64,000 bases of DNA from contig NZ_CP016534.2 of NCBI RefSeq assembly GCF_001687565.2, positions 562,501-626,500 on the forward strand. Direction: 5' to 3'. Within the stretch, counting starts at the first letter, position 1. Each line of letters starts with the position of its first letter. This DNA comes from Planococcus antarcticus DSM 14505. GTDB lineage: Bacteria; Bacillota; Bacilli; Bacillales_A; Planococcaceae. The notes beneath the pieces were generated by a model. That model searched no databases and was not told where the DNA came from. It saw only the letters and a program-made list of their open reading frames with translations. The position numbers were made by a program, and so were the translations under genes. Shown here piece by piece: positions 22,185 through 31,219 of this stretch.

Positions 22185-23777
22185 TTGAATAAATATGGAT
22201 CTAGGACGGATTGGCCCGTACTATTCATCAGTGGTGGGTTACTTGTGGCTTTTGTTATAGCATCGTTTATCGATGTAGATTTTGTATCGAATACAGTTAA
22301 TCAATCCTTCGCTTTTGCTGTGAAATATTTCGGAGGATTTTGGCAAGTTTTGTTTTTAGGTACGTTTTTTATCGCACTTTTCCTTGGATTCTCAAAATAC
22401 GGTAATATTCGTCTAGGTGGCATTGAAAAGCCAGAAGTGGCTTATTTTAAATGGCTTGCCATGATTATGACAACCTTGCTTGCGGGTGGAGGGGTATTTT
22501 GGGCAGCTGCCGAACCGATGTACCATTTTCTTGATCGTTCACCTAATTTTGCAGGTTCTGGTGTGGAATCGGCTACTGAAAGTGCCGTCATTCCAGCATT
22601 TGCACAGGCCTACTTGCATTGGGGATTTCTTGCGTGGTCGATTCTCGGAACGCTTGGAACAATTGTATTAATGTATGCGCATTACCAAAAAGGCATGCCG
22701 TTAAAACCGCGTACATTGCTGTACCCGTTGCTTGGTGAAAAAATTATGAAAAACAGTGCGCTTGGTACCATTATCGATGCGTCTGCAGTGATTGCTGTAG
22801 CAGCGGGGACGATTGGACCAATTGGCTTTCTTGGACTGCAAGCTGCTTACGGAATGGAAGTATTGTTCGGGATACCGAACAACTTGTTTACGCAAGTAAT
22901 TATCATTGTTGGTGTAGTAATAATCGCTACGATATCGGCTGTTTCAGGGTTACGCAAAGGGATCCAATTTTTGAGTAATTTAAATATCATTATTACGCTG
23001 ATTTTAATGGTTGCGATTTTAGTGTTAGGACCAGGCGGATTTATCCTTGATACGTTTCTTGCAGCATCTGGAGTCCATCTTCAAGAATTTCTTGCAATGA
23101 GTACGTTTTGCGGGAATTCGGTTTGGTTAGGTTCTTGGACCATCTTTTTTTGGGGTTGGTTCCTCGGATATGGACCAATGATGGCCATCTTTATTTCAAC
23201 GATTACTCGCGGACGCACCATTCGCGAATTGATTTTGGCCGTGTCTATTACAGCACCAATCGTTACGGCATTTTGGTTTACGGTTGTTGGAGGCACAGGA
23301 ATGTTTTATGAGCTAGCTCAGCCAGGCATTATTTCGGATGCATTAAATGCATCTGGTATGCCAGCTGCGATGATGGCCATTACGCAACAACTACCACTCA
23401 ATTCATTAATTGCACCATTGTTCTTGTTAGTCACAGTTTTATTTGTTGTCACGACAGCCGACTCGATGGCATATACAATTTCAGTTGCGATAACAGGAGA
23501 TGGTCACCCTCCAAAGACGATGCGTATTTTTTGGGCAATTATTATGGGTACTGTAGCGATCGTGCTCTTAATGATTAGTGAAGGTGGAATTGAAGCAATT
23601 CAATCGTTTATTGTTGTTACGGCAATTCCTGTTTCACTGCTTTTAGTGACAACATTTTGGGCTGCTCCGAAAGTGGCGAAAATTATGTTTGAAGATCAGT
23701 TTGGCGTTGACCCTAAACTGAAGAGTAAAGCATTTGTGAAGAAAGAAACGGAAGGCGATTCACTAAAAGATTCATGA
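22185..23777 (+). CDS. BCCT-family betaine/choline/carnitine-type transporter
   Basis: 530-residue secondary transporter with about 12 membrane helices, of the family that imports quaternary-ammonium osmolytes using Na+ or H+. Family landmarks are FWAAAEPMYHF (about residue 105) and WTIFFWGWFLGYGP then TRGRTIREL (about 320-350). Compared with OpuD-type carriers (WTIFYWAWWISWAPF) the second Trp is Phe and the following segment is altered, so substrate preference may differ. The start is TTG 22185, 6 bases after AAGGAGGG; no nearer ATG fits. The C-terminal tail is short and charged. Confidence 0.87.
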   Translation: MNKYGSRTDWPVLFISGGLLVAFVIASFIDVDFVSNTVNQSFAFAVKYFGGFWQVLFLGTFFIALFLGFSKYGNIRLGGIEKPEVAYFKWLAMIMTTLLAGGGVFWAAAEPMYHFLDRSPNFAGSGVESATESAVIPAFAQAYLHWGFLAWSILGTLGTIVLMYAHYQKGMPLKPRTLLYPLLGEKIMKNSALGTIIDASAVIAVAAGTIGPIGFLGLQAAYGMEVLFGIPNNLFTQVIIIVGVVIIATISAVSGLRKGIQFLSNLNIIITLILMVAILVLGPGGFILDTFLAASGVHLQEFLAMSTFCGNSVWLGSWTIFFWGWFLGYGPMMAIFISTITRGRTIRELILAVSITAPIVTAFWFTVVGGTGMFYELAQPGIISDALNASGMPAAMMAITQQLPLNSLIAPLFLLVTVLFVVTTADSMAYTISVAITGDGHPPKTMRIFWAIIMGTVAIVLLMISEGGIEAIQSFIVVTAIPVSLLLVTTFWAAPKVAKIMFEDQFGVDPKLKSKAFVKKETEGDSLKDS

Positions 23778-23844
23778 TAAATGACGGGATTCATATTCGT
23801 CTTGTCGAGGATTGTGTTTTGTAACAAACAGTAAAAGTAAACTT

Positions 23845-23886
23845 AAAAACAGTCAGCATCTTATCATGAAGATGCTGACTGTTTTT
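23845..23886 (+). terminator. Terminator of BCCT gene
   Basis: Stem AAAACAGTCAGCATCTT with its complement around ATCATG, ending in a T-run, 70 bases after the stop. Confidence 0.9.
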
Positions 23887-24406
23887 ATTAATGTAGATGA
23901 TCATTTTCAGTCGAACAATCAGAAATCAAAAACAGTTCAAGTCGATACACAGTAGCTAACGCAAGTCTGGCGCAGTTCGAGCACGAGACTAAGCGGAAGA
24001 ACCATGAATCAGAGACCCGGGCAAGATGTCTCATTTAAAGAAAATTCATGAGCGCCATGCCCCTCGAAGCTAGGTTTGGCAGTGTCGCCGAACCTATCCC
24101 AAACAACCGACTGAATCAACAAGAAATCGTGGAGCTTCTCTTGAAGTTTAACCAAGTTCCTTGAGAAGTCTTGAATTATAATACCCTCATTTGAGGTATT
24201 CATGAGTTTCATGGCTTCGTTCGACTTGAGTTGACTATTTACGTAGATAAAAGGAAAGAGGCTATATATGTTCAAATCATGACAGCTAAAATAAAACTTC
24301 TTCTTTATGTGACAACTGTCACTAGTACGCTGTTAATCCGTAATGTAAGTTAGCGGTAGTAGATAGGATTCCGATATGAAATTTGTATTTAGAGGAGAAT
24401 TTTTTA
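23887..24406. other. 520-bp intergenic tract, nothing assigned
   Basis: No supported gene. A minus-strand frame (24275-24009, 88 codons) has no ribosome-binding site and resembles no family I can name. AGAGGAG near 24391 belongs to the degV-like gene. Confidence 0.45.
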
Positions 24407-25252
24407 ATGAAGAAAATCGCTTGGATTACGGATACAGCTGCGCAACTAGATGATGCTTTCATCCGGAAATATGATATACATATCCTGCCCCTTAGTGTTG
24501 TTTTTTCTGATGGGTCATTTCGGGAATCGATTGATCTGACACAAGAAGAATTTTACGATAGATTACGCTTAGCAAAAGTTTCACCTAAAACCTCGCAGCC
24601 TGCAATTGGCGAGATGGTTTCTTTATACGAAGAGCTTCAGTTAGAAGGATACGATTTTGCGATGGCGTTGCACTTATCAAGTGGACTATCAGGAACATTT
24701 GAAAGCGCACAGGCGGCAGCGAAGATGACAGACTTCAACGTGCATGTAATCGATTCAAAAATCGGTTCTTTTCCGATGGTTAAAATGATTGAAAGCGGCA
24801 ATGAGCTGTTTGCAAATGGTAAAGACGTGGAAGAAGTTGTTGCTGCTATGACTGAACTAACAGCTAAATCGAAATTGTTTTTTATTCCTTCGAGCTTAAA
24901 CCAATTGCACAAAAGTGGCCGCGTTTCTGGAACACAAACATTTATAAGTAATTTGCTAAACATTAAAGTGGTCATCAGTTTTGAGGACGGTAAACCTGTT
25001 ATGAAAGAAAAAGTTCGTTCAAACAAGCGAGCGAAAGATAATGTGACTTCCGCGCTTCGTGGAGATATGACTACTGGTACTGTGCCAGAAGTGGCTGTGA
25101 TTCACTGCAATAATGCCGATGACGCAGAAATATGGAAGCATGAGCTATTACAAGAGTTTCCATCCTTGAGGGTACAAGTCGTTGCACTTAGTGTTTGCGT
25201 GGGTGTCCATGCGGGTGAGGGAACTACTGGGTTGAGTTGGGTTGCTTACTAA
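24407..25252 (+). CDS. DegV-family fatty-acid-binding protein
   Basis: 281-residue cytoplasmic protein. DegV-family proteins (FakB in Staphylococcus) bind a fatty acid and present it to the kinase FakA. The N-terminus IAWITDTAAQL carries the (V/I)TDSxxxL-type signature. Other landmarks are the TSQPAIGE region, HLSSGLSGTFESAQ (about residues 92-105) and the C-terminal VGVHAGEGTTGL that closes the lipid pocket. ATG 24407 follows AGAGGAG at a spacing of 9; the TTG at 24383 is rejected. Monocistronic by its terminator. Confidence 0.88.
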   Translation: MKKIAWITDTAAQLDDAFIRKYDIHILPLSVVFSDGSFRESIDLTQEEFYDRLRLAKVSPKTSQPAIGEMVSLYEELQLEGYDFAMALHLSSGLSGTFESAQAAAKMTDFNVHVIDSKIGSFPMVKMIESGNELFANGKDVEEVVAAMTELTAKSKLFFIPSSLNQLHKSGRVSGTQTFISNLLNIKVVISFEDGKPVMKEKVRSNKRAKDNVTSALRGDMTTGTVPEVAVIHCNNADDAEIWKHELLQEFPSLRVQVVALSVCVGVHAGEGTTGLSWVAY

Positions 25253-25339
25253 TTTCATTGTGGTTTTTAAACAGGTGACAAGTTGTATGACCTTAATGGT
25301 TTTTTTGAAAGTCAAAAACCTTAATGAATATATGAATGG

Positions 25340-25371
25340 AGGTCGAATCCGTAATGGTTTCGGCCTTTTTT
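25340..25371 (+). terminator. Terminator downstream of DegV-family gene
   Basis: AGGTCGAA / TTCGGCCT stem (one G-U pair) followed by TTTTTTAT. The remaining bases to 25600 hold no gene that I can see. Confidence 0.7.
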
Positions 25372-25600
25372 ATTTGTCTCAAATGGGTAGTTCAGTATCC
25401 AACCCTTCGAATGGACTTTATTTGTCAGGACACAGGCGGTCAAGTTGTTGAACACTCTTTAGTTGTATATGTTAAGCTTTAAGAAATCTAGTAAAATATT
25501 GCCTTTCTAAAAAAAGATGGAAACAATCTAAATGCGTTGTATTTTACCTGTCATATGATTGGTCTATAAAAGTAAAATATGATAACAATTGAGGTGCTTT

Positions 25601-26548
25601 ATGGTGACAATCTATCAAGAATTGCAAATGTATAAGAATTTTGATGAGCTGGCCAGCGATGTACTTGATCTGGCAAAAGAAATCTTGCCTGACCAATTGT
25701 TTTTTTTGAGTTCTGTCAGTGATACGCAGCAAGTTATTCTAAAGCTTTCAAATGAGGATACGAGTATTCTGGTGGCTGAAGGAATGGTTGTAAACCTTAA
25801 CGACACTCTTTGCAATCGCATTGATTTTGAAAAAAAACAGCCTTTGATCTATGAAGATACGATGAAAGAAAGCAGTTTAGCCGATTTTAAAAATGCGCTC
25901 GAAGAAGCCAATGTCAGATCTTATTTAGGGATTCCTATTTCTTTTATGAACGGAGAGAAATTTGGGACATTATGCGCGATAAACGATGAAGTAAGCCATT
26001 TTGACAACAAGAGCATCCATTTACTGCAAAGAATCGTCAGGATGTTTTCTTATTATTTGGATCTGGAGCGCTTTGCTTATAGAGATTCGTTGACTGACCT
26101 ATACAATAGGCGCTACCTTTCTACTTTTTTTGAAGACCATCACAAAACCGGAGGAGTGATATTCTTTCTTGATTTGGATGGCTTTAAAAAGGTAAACGAT
26201 GTACATGGCCACGATGAGGGAGACCTAGTGTTAAAAGAAGTCGCTTGGAGGCTACGGAAATTTGTGAATGAGCACCGCAACGCCTTTGCAGTCAGATTAG
26301 GGGGAGATGAATTCATCATCCATTTCTCCGACATATCCAGCAAAGAGGAAATGACTAAGCAAGCGGAACGGTTACTCGACAGCTTAAGTGCATGGGATGC
26401 CGATTATCAACTTTCCGCCAGTATTGGAATTGTGACGTATCCAATCGATGACACTATCAATTTAAATATGCTTCTTAAACATGCAGACCATGCCTTATAT
26501 CGTGCAAAAACAGCAGGGAAAAATACGTATAAGTTTTTTGACTCGTGA
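25601..26548 (+). CDS. GAF-GGDEF diguanylate cyclase
   Basis: About 315 residues. An N-terminal GAF-like sensor (about 1-150, with YLGIPISFMNGEKFGTLCAI) precedes a GGDEF domain (about 150-315: RDSLTDLYNRRYL, FFLDLDGFKKVNDVHGHDEGD, RLGGDEF, ASIGI). The active-site GGDEF is intact, so cyclic-di-GMP synthesis is likely. The inhibitory RxxD site five residues before GGDEF is not present (HRNA there). No membrane segment, so it is a soluble sensor. The start ATG 25601 lies close to GAGGTG (4 bases); GTG 25604 is an equally possible start. Confidence 0.88.
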   Translation: MVTIYQELQMYKNFDELASDVLDLAKEILPDQLFFLSSVSDTQQVILKLSNEDTSILVAEGMVVNLNDTLCNRIDFEKKQPLIYEDTMKESSLADFKNALEEANVRSYLGIPISFMNGEKFGTLCAINDEVSHFDNKSIHLLQRIVRMFSYYLDLERFAYRDSLTDLYNRRYLSTFFEDHHKTGGVIFFLDLDGFKKVNDVHGHDEGDLVLKEVAWRLRKFVNEHRNAFAVRLGGDEFIIHFSDISSKEEMTKQAERLLDSLSAWDADYQLSASIGIVTYPIDDTINLNMLLKHADHALYRAKTAGKNTYKFFDS

Positions 26549-26606
26549 AACACAACAGGTTTTCGATGGCAGAACGGATTATGTAATCTGCTAGTCCCAC
26601 TAGTTG

Positions 26607-26641
26607 AAGCGTCAACTCGTTTATCGGGATTGGCGCTTTTT
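26607..26641 (+). terminator. Terminator of diguanylate cyclase gene
   Basis: AAGCGTCAA / TTGGCGCTT stem (one G-U pair), 14-base loop, then TTTTT. Confidence 0.7.
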
Positions 26642-27147
26642 GTATAGAAAAAAAGTGGGGGAAGCTGGCTATCGATCTGGTGCCAGTCCAAAATGTTGCC
26701 GAAATATGACAGGAAAAAATCAAGGTTCTGCCTAAGAAAACTGGTTTAATGCTCGCCACTTTCCTTGAATGCGTGACTCGTGTAAACTGTATAAGGCTAA
26801 GAAAAAATGAGGTGACATCATAAACAAAATTGATGTTTATTGATTTTCTTTCCTTTAAGAACTCTTCAACAACTAATAAATGAAAATTAACCTTTTGTGT
26901 TATTTAAGTAGGAGGATATGGAACAAACCAGTGGAGACTTCTTTGGGAATAGCGTAGCGATATAGGAGAAATCTACTTGGGCGTTCAGCTCAAGTTAGTT
27001 CAGCGCCAGTTGCATGACCACATTCTGCAAGTCCGAAAGCGGAGTTTGTTTGTGGAGTACCCACAGCACAGCAGGTTCTGTTCAATATATATTAAGAATT
27101 TTTGGATGAAGGCTTGGCCTCTCGTCCCGTAATGAAAGGATTGAAAG
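26642..27147. other. 500-bp intergenic tract holding a degenerate repeat
   Basis: No gene supported. Bases 26916-27005 are a degenerate repeat copy; the rest shows nothing recognisable until the AAAGGA before the dihydrouridine synthase. Confidence 0.45.
26916..27005. repeat. Degenerate intergenic repeat, copy 2
   Basis: Shares AG(T/C)GGAGACT, GGAGAAATCTACT, and CAGC(T/C)C(A/G)AGTTAGTTC with the tract at 29870-29962, about 70 percent alike by eye. Looks like a worn relative of the GC-rich repeat at 21722 in opposite orientation. Confidence 0.6.
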
Positions 27148-28155
27148 TTGAATATGAAAGAGAATTTTTGGCGTGATTTGCCGAAACCGTTTTTTGTGTT
27201 AGCGCCGATGGAAGATGTGACGAATGTTGTATTTCGACATGTAGTGGCCCAAGCAGCAAGGCCTGATGTATTTTTTACCGAATTTACGAACACCGAAAGT
27301 TATTGTCACCCGGAAGCGGTTTTTAGTGTGCGGGGAAGACTGACGTTTACAGAAGATGAGCAGCCGATGGTGGCACACATATGGGGCAATAAACCCGAGC
27401 ATTTCCGGGAAATGAGTATCGGGATGGCGAAACAAGGCTTTAAAGGGATTGACATCAACATGGGCTGCCCGGTGCCAAATGTTGCTGCAAAAGGAAAAGG
27501 CAGCGGATTGATCCGGTACCCTGACAACGCAGCTGATATTATACAAGCAGCAAAAGCGGGCGGTTTGCCGGTCAGTGTCAAAACAAGAATTGGCTATACC
27601 GATGTGGACGAGTGGAAAGGTTGGTTGACCCATCTATTCGAGCAGGAGATTGCCAACCTGTCGATTCATCTGCGTACTAAAAAAGAAATGAGCGCTGTTC
27701 CTGCACACTGGGAGCTAATTCCGGAGATTAAGAAGCTCCGAGATGAAGTGGCGCCTCATACACTTCTGACCATCAATGGAGATATTCCTGATCGCCAAGT
27801 AGGCCAGGAGCTTGCTGATAAGTACGGAATCGACGGAGTCATGATCGGGCGGGGGATTTTTCATAATCCGTTTGCCTTTGAAACAGAACCGACAGAACAT
27901 AGCCCGAAGGAATTGTTTGATCTTCTGCGGTTGCACTTGGATCTTCACGACAAATACTCTACAGACATCGAGCCGATTTCATTCAAACCGCTTCGTCGTT
28001 TCTTTAAGATTTATGTCCGCGGAGTCCGTGGGGTTGGGGAATTGAGAAACCAATTGATGTATACAGAAACGACGGATGAAGTGCGTGCATTGCTTACCGA
28101 TTTTGAGGCTTCGATAGAGGCAGAGAAGTTAGTGGAAACTCTAGAGAGCAGCTAA
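27148..28155 (+). CDS. tRNA-dihydrouridine synthase
   Basis: FMN-dependent TIM-barrel enzyme that reduces uridine to dihydrouridine in tRNA D-loops. 335 residues from TTG 27148 (AAAGGA at a spacing of 8) or 333 from ATG 27154. [14 protein letters not shown] and [19 protein letters not shown] are visible; the latter includes the catalytic Cys of [14 protein letters not shown] occupies the HxRT position and [12 protein letters not shown] the FMN phosphate site. The C-terminal helical domain is present. It is a second-type Dus, not next to a Fis or lysS context, so which tRNA position it serves is unknown. Monocistronic. Confidence 0.9.
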   Translation: MNMKENFWRDLPKPFFVLAPMEDVTNVVFRHVVAQAARPDVFFTEFTNTESYCHPEAVFSVRGRLTFTEDEQPMVAHIWGNKPEHFREMSIGMAKQGFKGIDINMGCPVPNVAAKGKGSGLIRYPDNAADIIQAAKAGGLPVSVKTRIGYTDVDEWKGWLTHLFEQEIANLSIHLRTKKEMSAVPAHWELIPEIKKLRDEVAPHTLLTINGDIPDRQVGQELADKYGIDGVMIGRGIFHNPFAFETEPTEHSPKELFDLLRLHLDLHDKYSTDIEPISFKPLRRFFKIYVRGVRGVGELRNQLMYTETTDEVRALLTDFEASIEAEKLVETLESS

Positions 28156-28189
28156 ACTTCGAATAATCCTGCAAAAAAATAGTTTTCGC

Positions 28190-28234
28190 AAAAGGCTTCC
28201 CGCCAATTCAGTGAATTGGTGGGAAGCCTTTTTT
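28190..28234 (+). terminator. Terminator of dus gene
   Basis: Stem AAAAGGCTTCCCGCCAATTCA with near-complete complement, then TTTTTT. Confidence 0.92.
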
Positions 28235-28562
28235 ACAGCTAAAGGAATATCTTGCGTTTTTTAGGTATAAAACTACAATGAAAGCAAAAATATATTACCA
28301 ACAGAATTCGGAAAATAAAAAAAGCTGAAGATAGGAGATGGGCAAGAATCCATAGATAACAAATGGAAAGGAGCGTAGCTTGCCAAAAAGAGTTGATAAT
28401 GTTGGATTCCAGTTACACTTTCAAAAACGTATATTGCATAAAATGATGCAGCAGTCCGGATGAAAAGGATCAGGTCACTTTCTGAATGCCAGGCACTTCA
28501 GCTTTAACGTAACAAGAAGAAGCGAGTCTTTTGGAAATTCATTCGGGTTAGAGGAGTGGTTT
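28235..28562. other. 330-bp leader region of the aquaporin gene, nothing assigned
   Basis: No open frame with support and no riboswitch fold that I recognise. It ends with the AGAGGAG ribosome-binding site of the aquaporin gene. Confidence 0.4.
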
Positions 28563-29309
28563 ATGATGAGAAAATATTTGGCAGAATTTATCGGTATCTT
28601 TATTTTGGTATTCTTGGGTACGGGTGCAGCAGTCGTTTTGGGAGGTTACACAGGAGGAACGGACACAGGGTTTTTTGGAGTCCTTGCCATTGCATTTGCC
28701 TTTGGACTTTCAATAGTAGCAGGAGCTTATGCCATCGGCCACATTTCTGGATGCCACGTAAATCCGGCGGTTTCGCTGGCTGTGCTAATGTCTGGCAATC
28801 TGACTGTTAAAGAATTTGGGGGATATGTAATTGCGCAGGTTTTAGGGGCATTCGCAGGAAGCTCTGTTCTCGCCTTTGTCAACGCAAGTTCTACAAGTTT
28901 AGAAGGGTTTGGTGCAAACGGTTATGGAGAGTTGAGTGCAGTCGGATTAAATCTGACCGGAGCCCTTGTCGTTGAAGTGATTCTTACCTTTATATTTGTG
29001 TTGGCCATTTTGGGTGTGACCTCGAGCAAGGCAACCTCACACATGGGAGGAATTGTGAACGGTCTAACTTTGACGCTGGTCCATATTATTGGTATTCCAC
29101 TGACCGGTACTTCTGTAAACCCGGCGCGAAGTTTGGCTCCAGCTATTTTTGCTGGCGGGGATGCACTTGCTCAAGTCTGGGTATTCATTGTTGCACCTCT
29201 TATAGGTGCAGCTCTTGCAGCTCTTGTTTTTAAAGCTTTCTTTGTTGTAAAAGAAGAGACCGGGATCGAGATAGCTGGAGAGTCCGATATAGATGCTGCC
29301 GGCAAGTAA
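28563..29309 (+). CDS. aqpZ: Aquaporin (AqpZ-type water channel)
   Basis: 248-residue membrane channel with six membrane helices and two NPA half-helices: GCHVNPAVS (about 70) and GTSVNPARS (about 184). Selectivity-filter positions match AqpZ rather than GlpF: His in LVHIIGIPLTG and Thr-Arg in TSVNPAR. This implies water rather than glycerol transport, by family knowledge. There is no neighbouring glpK, which supports this. RBS AGAGGAG; the second ATG at 28566 is also possible. In an area rich in osmolyte genes. Confidence 0.92.
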   Translation: MMRKYLAEFIGIFILVFLGTGAAVVLGGYTGGTDTGFFGVLAIAFAFGLSIVAGAYAIGHISGCHVNPAVSLAVLMSGNLTVKEFGGYVIAQVLGAFAGSSVLAFVNASSTSLEGFGANGYGELSAVGLNLTGALVVEVILTFIFVLAILGVTSSKATSHMGGIVNGLTLTLVHIIGIPLTGTSVNPARSLAPAIFAGGDALAQVWVFIVAPLIGAALAALVFKAFFVVKEETGIEIAGESDIDAAGK

Positions 29310-29353
29310 AAAAAGACTGCTTCCTATTATAACAGGAGGCGGCCTTTTGCTGT

Positions 29354-29641
29354 TTATCCAGATGTGAAATTTGAGGCATTAGCCGTCTTCAATGCTCTTC
29401 CTCTGTCACAAATTCTTGATGAGGAAGATGATCTAAATATATATCTTGGCAATTCATCACAGGAGATTTCAGCTACCTCATTATCCAACCACTGAACGAT
29501 TAGACCTAAAAAGGCAATGGCGGAAAAGGAAGATACATAGTCTTGAGTGACTGTCGTGTTGTTATAGAAGTGTTCGTTTTTGATCACTTTTTCCGAAAAA
29601 AAATCATTAAAAAAATGCTTGAGCCGATTAGGGCAAGCCAA
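29354..29641 (-). pseudogene. TetR/AcrR regulator, C-terminal fragment
   Basis: The 95-codon frame reads like the ligand-binding half of TetR-family regulators (FFNDFFSE..., SSFSAIAFLGLIVQWLDNEV). No DNA-binding helix-turn-helix precedes it and no ribosome-binding site is seen. The upstream bases to 29900 do not encode one in any frame. Most likely a truncated relic; moderate confidence in the family. Confidence 0.5.
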
Positions 29642-30243
29642 CTTGGTTGTTGCTACTCAAAAATCTTTAAAGAATTCTGCGTTCAGAAAGAAGAGTTCAA
29701 TTTAAAAACTATATAAGTTTTACTAAAGAAATAGCTTTTTCACCTCGATAAGAGTAGATAAACGAAGAAATCGCTCCAGACGGACGTTTTTTCCGCGTAT
29801 GAAGCGCTGAGCTCCACCACCTGCCAATCTTTATCTTTCTGCACAGCATCTTTGAATGACGAATCAGTAGGATATGAAGTAAATCAGCGGAGACTCCCAA
29901 GAGAGCAGCGGAAGCGACACGGGAAGAAATCTACTCGGGTGCACAGCCCGAGTTAGTTCGTCACAAGCTCTTGGCAGCTGTTTTATGGAATGTCCATAGC
30001 GAAATCGGTCCTACTATAAATAATTAGTTCAACATATAGCAAAGAAAATCCTACTTCTCTAAAAAATAAGAAGTTTTATTTTTCATCAAAATTTCACGAG
30101 AAGTAGAATTTTATAAACTACACGTCAATATTTTGCATACTAAAATTCATAAATAAAGTATATTTATACAACTTTAACTATGAAATTAGGATTATATGTA
30201 ATATGATTAATTTGAACTATATAATTGAGAGGGAGATTTGAAT
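29642..30243. other. 600-bp intergenic tract with degenerate repeat
   Basis: No gene supported. Bases 29870-29962 hold the repeat copy 3; bases 30030-30230 are strongly A/T rich and probably contain the promoter of the next gene, which I cannot place with confidence. Confidence 0.45.
29870..29962. repeat. Degenerate intergenic repeat, copy 3
   Basis: AAATCAGCGGAGACTCCC, GCAGCGGAAGCGAC, GAAATCTACTCGGG and CAGCCCGAGTTAGTTCG correspond to copy 2 at 26916-27005 and to the end of the Planococcaceae-type GC-rich repeat. Confidence 0.62.
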
Positions 30244-30981
30244 ATGGAAAAGGTGTTAAGATTCATTAAAGCTAAATGGAGATACATATTAGTAGCATTA
30301 ATTGCTCTAATTATTGGTGGTAGCGTTGGTCCTTCTCAATCTGAAGTAGATGCATCTACAGACAACAATGAAAAACTGATTGAACAAATCAACGAACTGG
30401 AATCAACTAACGAAGAATCTTCTTTAAACATTAAAGAACTAGAAGCTAAAGTGAAAGAAGCAGAACCATTCTTCTTATTGAAAGAAGAAGAACGCAAAGA
30501 AAAAGCAGCAGAATTGAAGGAAAAAGAAGAGGAAGCTAAAGCTAAGAAAGAAGCGGAAGAAGCAGCGGCAAAAGCCAAAGCAGAAGCTGAAGCCAAAGCT
30601 AAAGCAGATGCAGAAGCTGAAGTTGCAGCCAAAGAAAAAGCAGAGGCGGAAGAAGAAGAAAGAGTTGGATATGATACGGGTATTACGTATGATCAATTGG
30701 CTAGAACGCCTGATGATTTCCTTTTTGAAAAAGTTAAATTCCATGGCACTGTTATTCAAGTAATGGAAGGTGACGGAACAACTCAAATCAGATTAGCTGT
30801 GAATGATGACTATGATAACATCCTTTTTGCAGAATTCGATTCCACAGTTGTAGATTCCCGAATCTTAGAAGATGATACGGTTACGATAAGAGGACTATCG
30901 ACGGGACTAATTACTTACGAATCGACTATGGGCGGTTCAATTTCCATCCCGGGAATTTCTATTGAACAAATTGAACAATAG
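30244..30981 (+). CDS. Membrane-anchored helical-stalk protein with OB-like C-terminal domain
   Basis: 245 residues. A basic N-terminus is followed by one membrane helix (about 11-30, YILVALIALIIGGSVG). Then comes a coiled coil (about 45-75) and a very regular Ala/Glu/Lys helix with AEAEAKAKADAEAE-type heptads (about 80-145). A globular domain of about 95 residues (ITYDQLARTPDDF..KVKFHGTVIQV..) ends the protein; its beta-rich pattern resembles OB-fold nucleic-acid/ligand-binding modules of surface proteins. The domain is probably extracytoplasmic, held away from the membrane. ATG 30244 with AGAGGGAG 8 bases upstream. Function unknown. Confidence 0.75.
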   Translation: MEKVLRFIKAKWRYILVALIALIIGGSVGPSQSEVDASTDNNEKLIEQINELESTNEESSLNIKELEAKVKEAEPFFLLKEEERKEKAAELKEKEEEAKAKKEAEEAAAKAKAEAEAKAKADAEAEVAAKEKAEAEEEERVGYDTGITYDQLARTPDDFLFEKVKFHGTVIQVMEGDGTTQIRLAVNDDYDNILFAEFDSTVVDSRILEDDTVTIRGLSTGLITYESTMGGSISIPGISIEQIEQ

Positions 30982-31031
30982 TAAACTTATGACTAAAAGT
31001 AAGATATGGCATACTTGAGCTTATAAATATC

Positions 31032-31079
31032 CCCGAATGATAACCACTTTTATAACAAGTGATTTCAATCGGGTTTTTT
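31032..31079 (+). terminator. Terminator of stalk-protein gene
   Basis: Interrupted stem CCCGA...CACTT / AAGTG...TCGGG followed by TTTTTT. Confidence 0.65.
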
Positions 31080-31219
31080 CTGTTTTGGCATTGGGAATTT
31101 AAAAAGATAAGGTAATCGACGGTATGCCGTTTCTGACAGGCATCGGCGTTGACAGCATGTATGAAAAGGTGTTGGCTGAAATCAAACGCGAGTAAAGAGT
31201 ATTGTGAGACAATGCAAAT

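Noticed and set aside
24009..24275. Minus-strand frame of 88 codons (..SRNLVKLQEKLHDFL..)
   Set aside because: No ribosome-binding site, no family match; the idea of a chemotaxis-receptor tail could not be supported.
29309..29348. Possible terminator directly after the aquaporin gene
   Set aside because: Pairing GCTTCCT/AGGAGGC is short with G-U pairs and the T-run is brief; too weak to list.
30336..30786. Long minus-strand frames rich in Ala/Ser and Phe/Cys
   Set aside because: They are mirror images of the Ala/Glu/Lys-rich helix in the plus-strand stalk gene.
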